Source: CAWBRT01 sp050015355 (GTDB lineage: Bacteria; Acidobacteriota; Terriglobia; Terriglobales; Acidobacteriaceae). From it: a DNA stretch of 30,512 nt. The number at the start of each line of letters is the position of its first letter. The first letter of the stretch is position 1. The notes under the pieces were generated by a model that searched no databases, was not told where the DNA came from, and saw only the letters and a program-made list of their open reading frames with translations. The DNA lies in contig JBEKBO010000047.1 of the NCBI GenBank assembly GCA_050015355.1, positions 1 through 30,512 of the forward strand. Direction: 5' to 3'. Below are positions 30,509 to 30,512 of the stretch, piece by piece. The translations under genes were made by a program, and so were the position numbers.

Positions 30509-30512
30509 GTCC

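Overview
The window looks like a chromosomal segment of a GC-rich Gram-negative bacterium, most probably an Acidobacteriota member of the Koribacter/Terriglobia kind. That placement is inference. It rests on the small Cys-rich protein at 16776, a PilZ remnant at about 16455 that resembles small families I remember as common in that phylum, the heme and porin complement, and the general look of the proteins. There is no rRNA, tRNA or CRISPR array.

Layout. (1) 1-2945, minus strand: tatA, then a periplasmic adaptor (membrane fusion) protein, then the N-terminal half of an RND heavy-metal efflux pump that runs off the left edge. (2) 3027-5199, plus strand: three evenly spaced direct repeats (a probable operator), then a PAS histidine kinase and a LuxR/NarL-type response regulator that overlap by one base. 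(3) 15658 down to 5348, minus strand: a tight respiratory operon of nine genes. In transcription order these are a beta-barrel protein with one heme site, a secreted cupredoxin, a GltD-like flavoprotein with ferredoxin clusters, a Tat-type Rieske protein, cytochrome b6-like, subunit IV-like, an eight-heme membrane-anchored cytochrome c, a mono-heme lipoprotein with an Ig-like domain, and a secreted protein of unknown function. Many junctions are 4-nt overlaps or gaps of 1-2 nt, so the products are probably co-translated. A perfect CRP-type site lies upstream. (4) 15660-16775: a gene-poor junction with a hairpin/T-run terminator and a decayed PilZ-type fragment.

(5) 16776-29350, plus strand: a gas vesicle island. 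A first module carries a Cys-rich small protein, a TraB-like unknown, gvpH (Hsp20), a CDC48/VAT-type double AAA+ ATPase and two gvpF/L genes. After a 525-nt control region, a second module carries gvpA, two Arg-rich helical GvpC-like candidates, gvpN, a small coiled-coil protein, a third gvpF/L, gvpG, a fused two-domain ArsA/Get3-like ATPase, a gvpA-like gene, gvpK and another gvpA/J-like gene. From memory, this order resembles the Serratia-type gvp cluster (A-C-N-V-F-G-W-A-K-...-A and H-Z-F-F). GvpA-type proteins build the vesicle wall. GvpF/L, G, K, N and the ATPases are presumably assembly factors or chaperones.

(6) 29372-30508: a stub of a PAS-domain gene, then an IS630-family insertion sequence with a poly-A frameshift window, cut by the right edge. 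A 26-bp imperfect direct repeat (16204-16229 and 29425-29450) brackets the gas vesicle region and may mark an island boundary or an old IS end.
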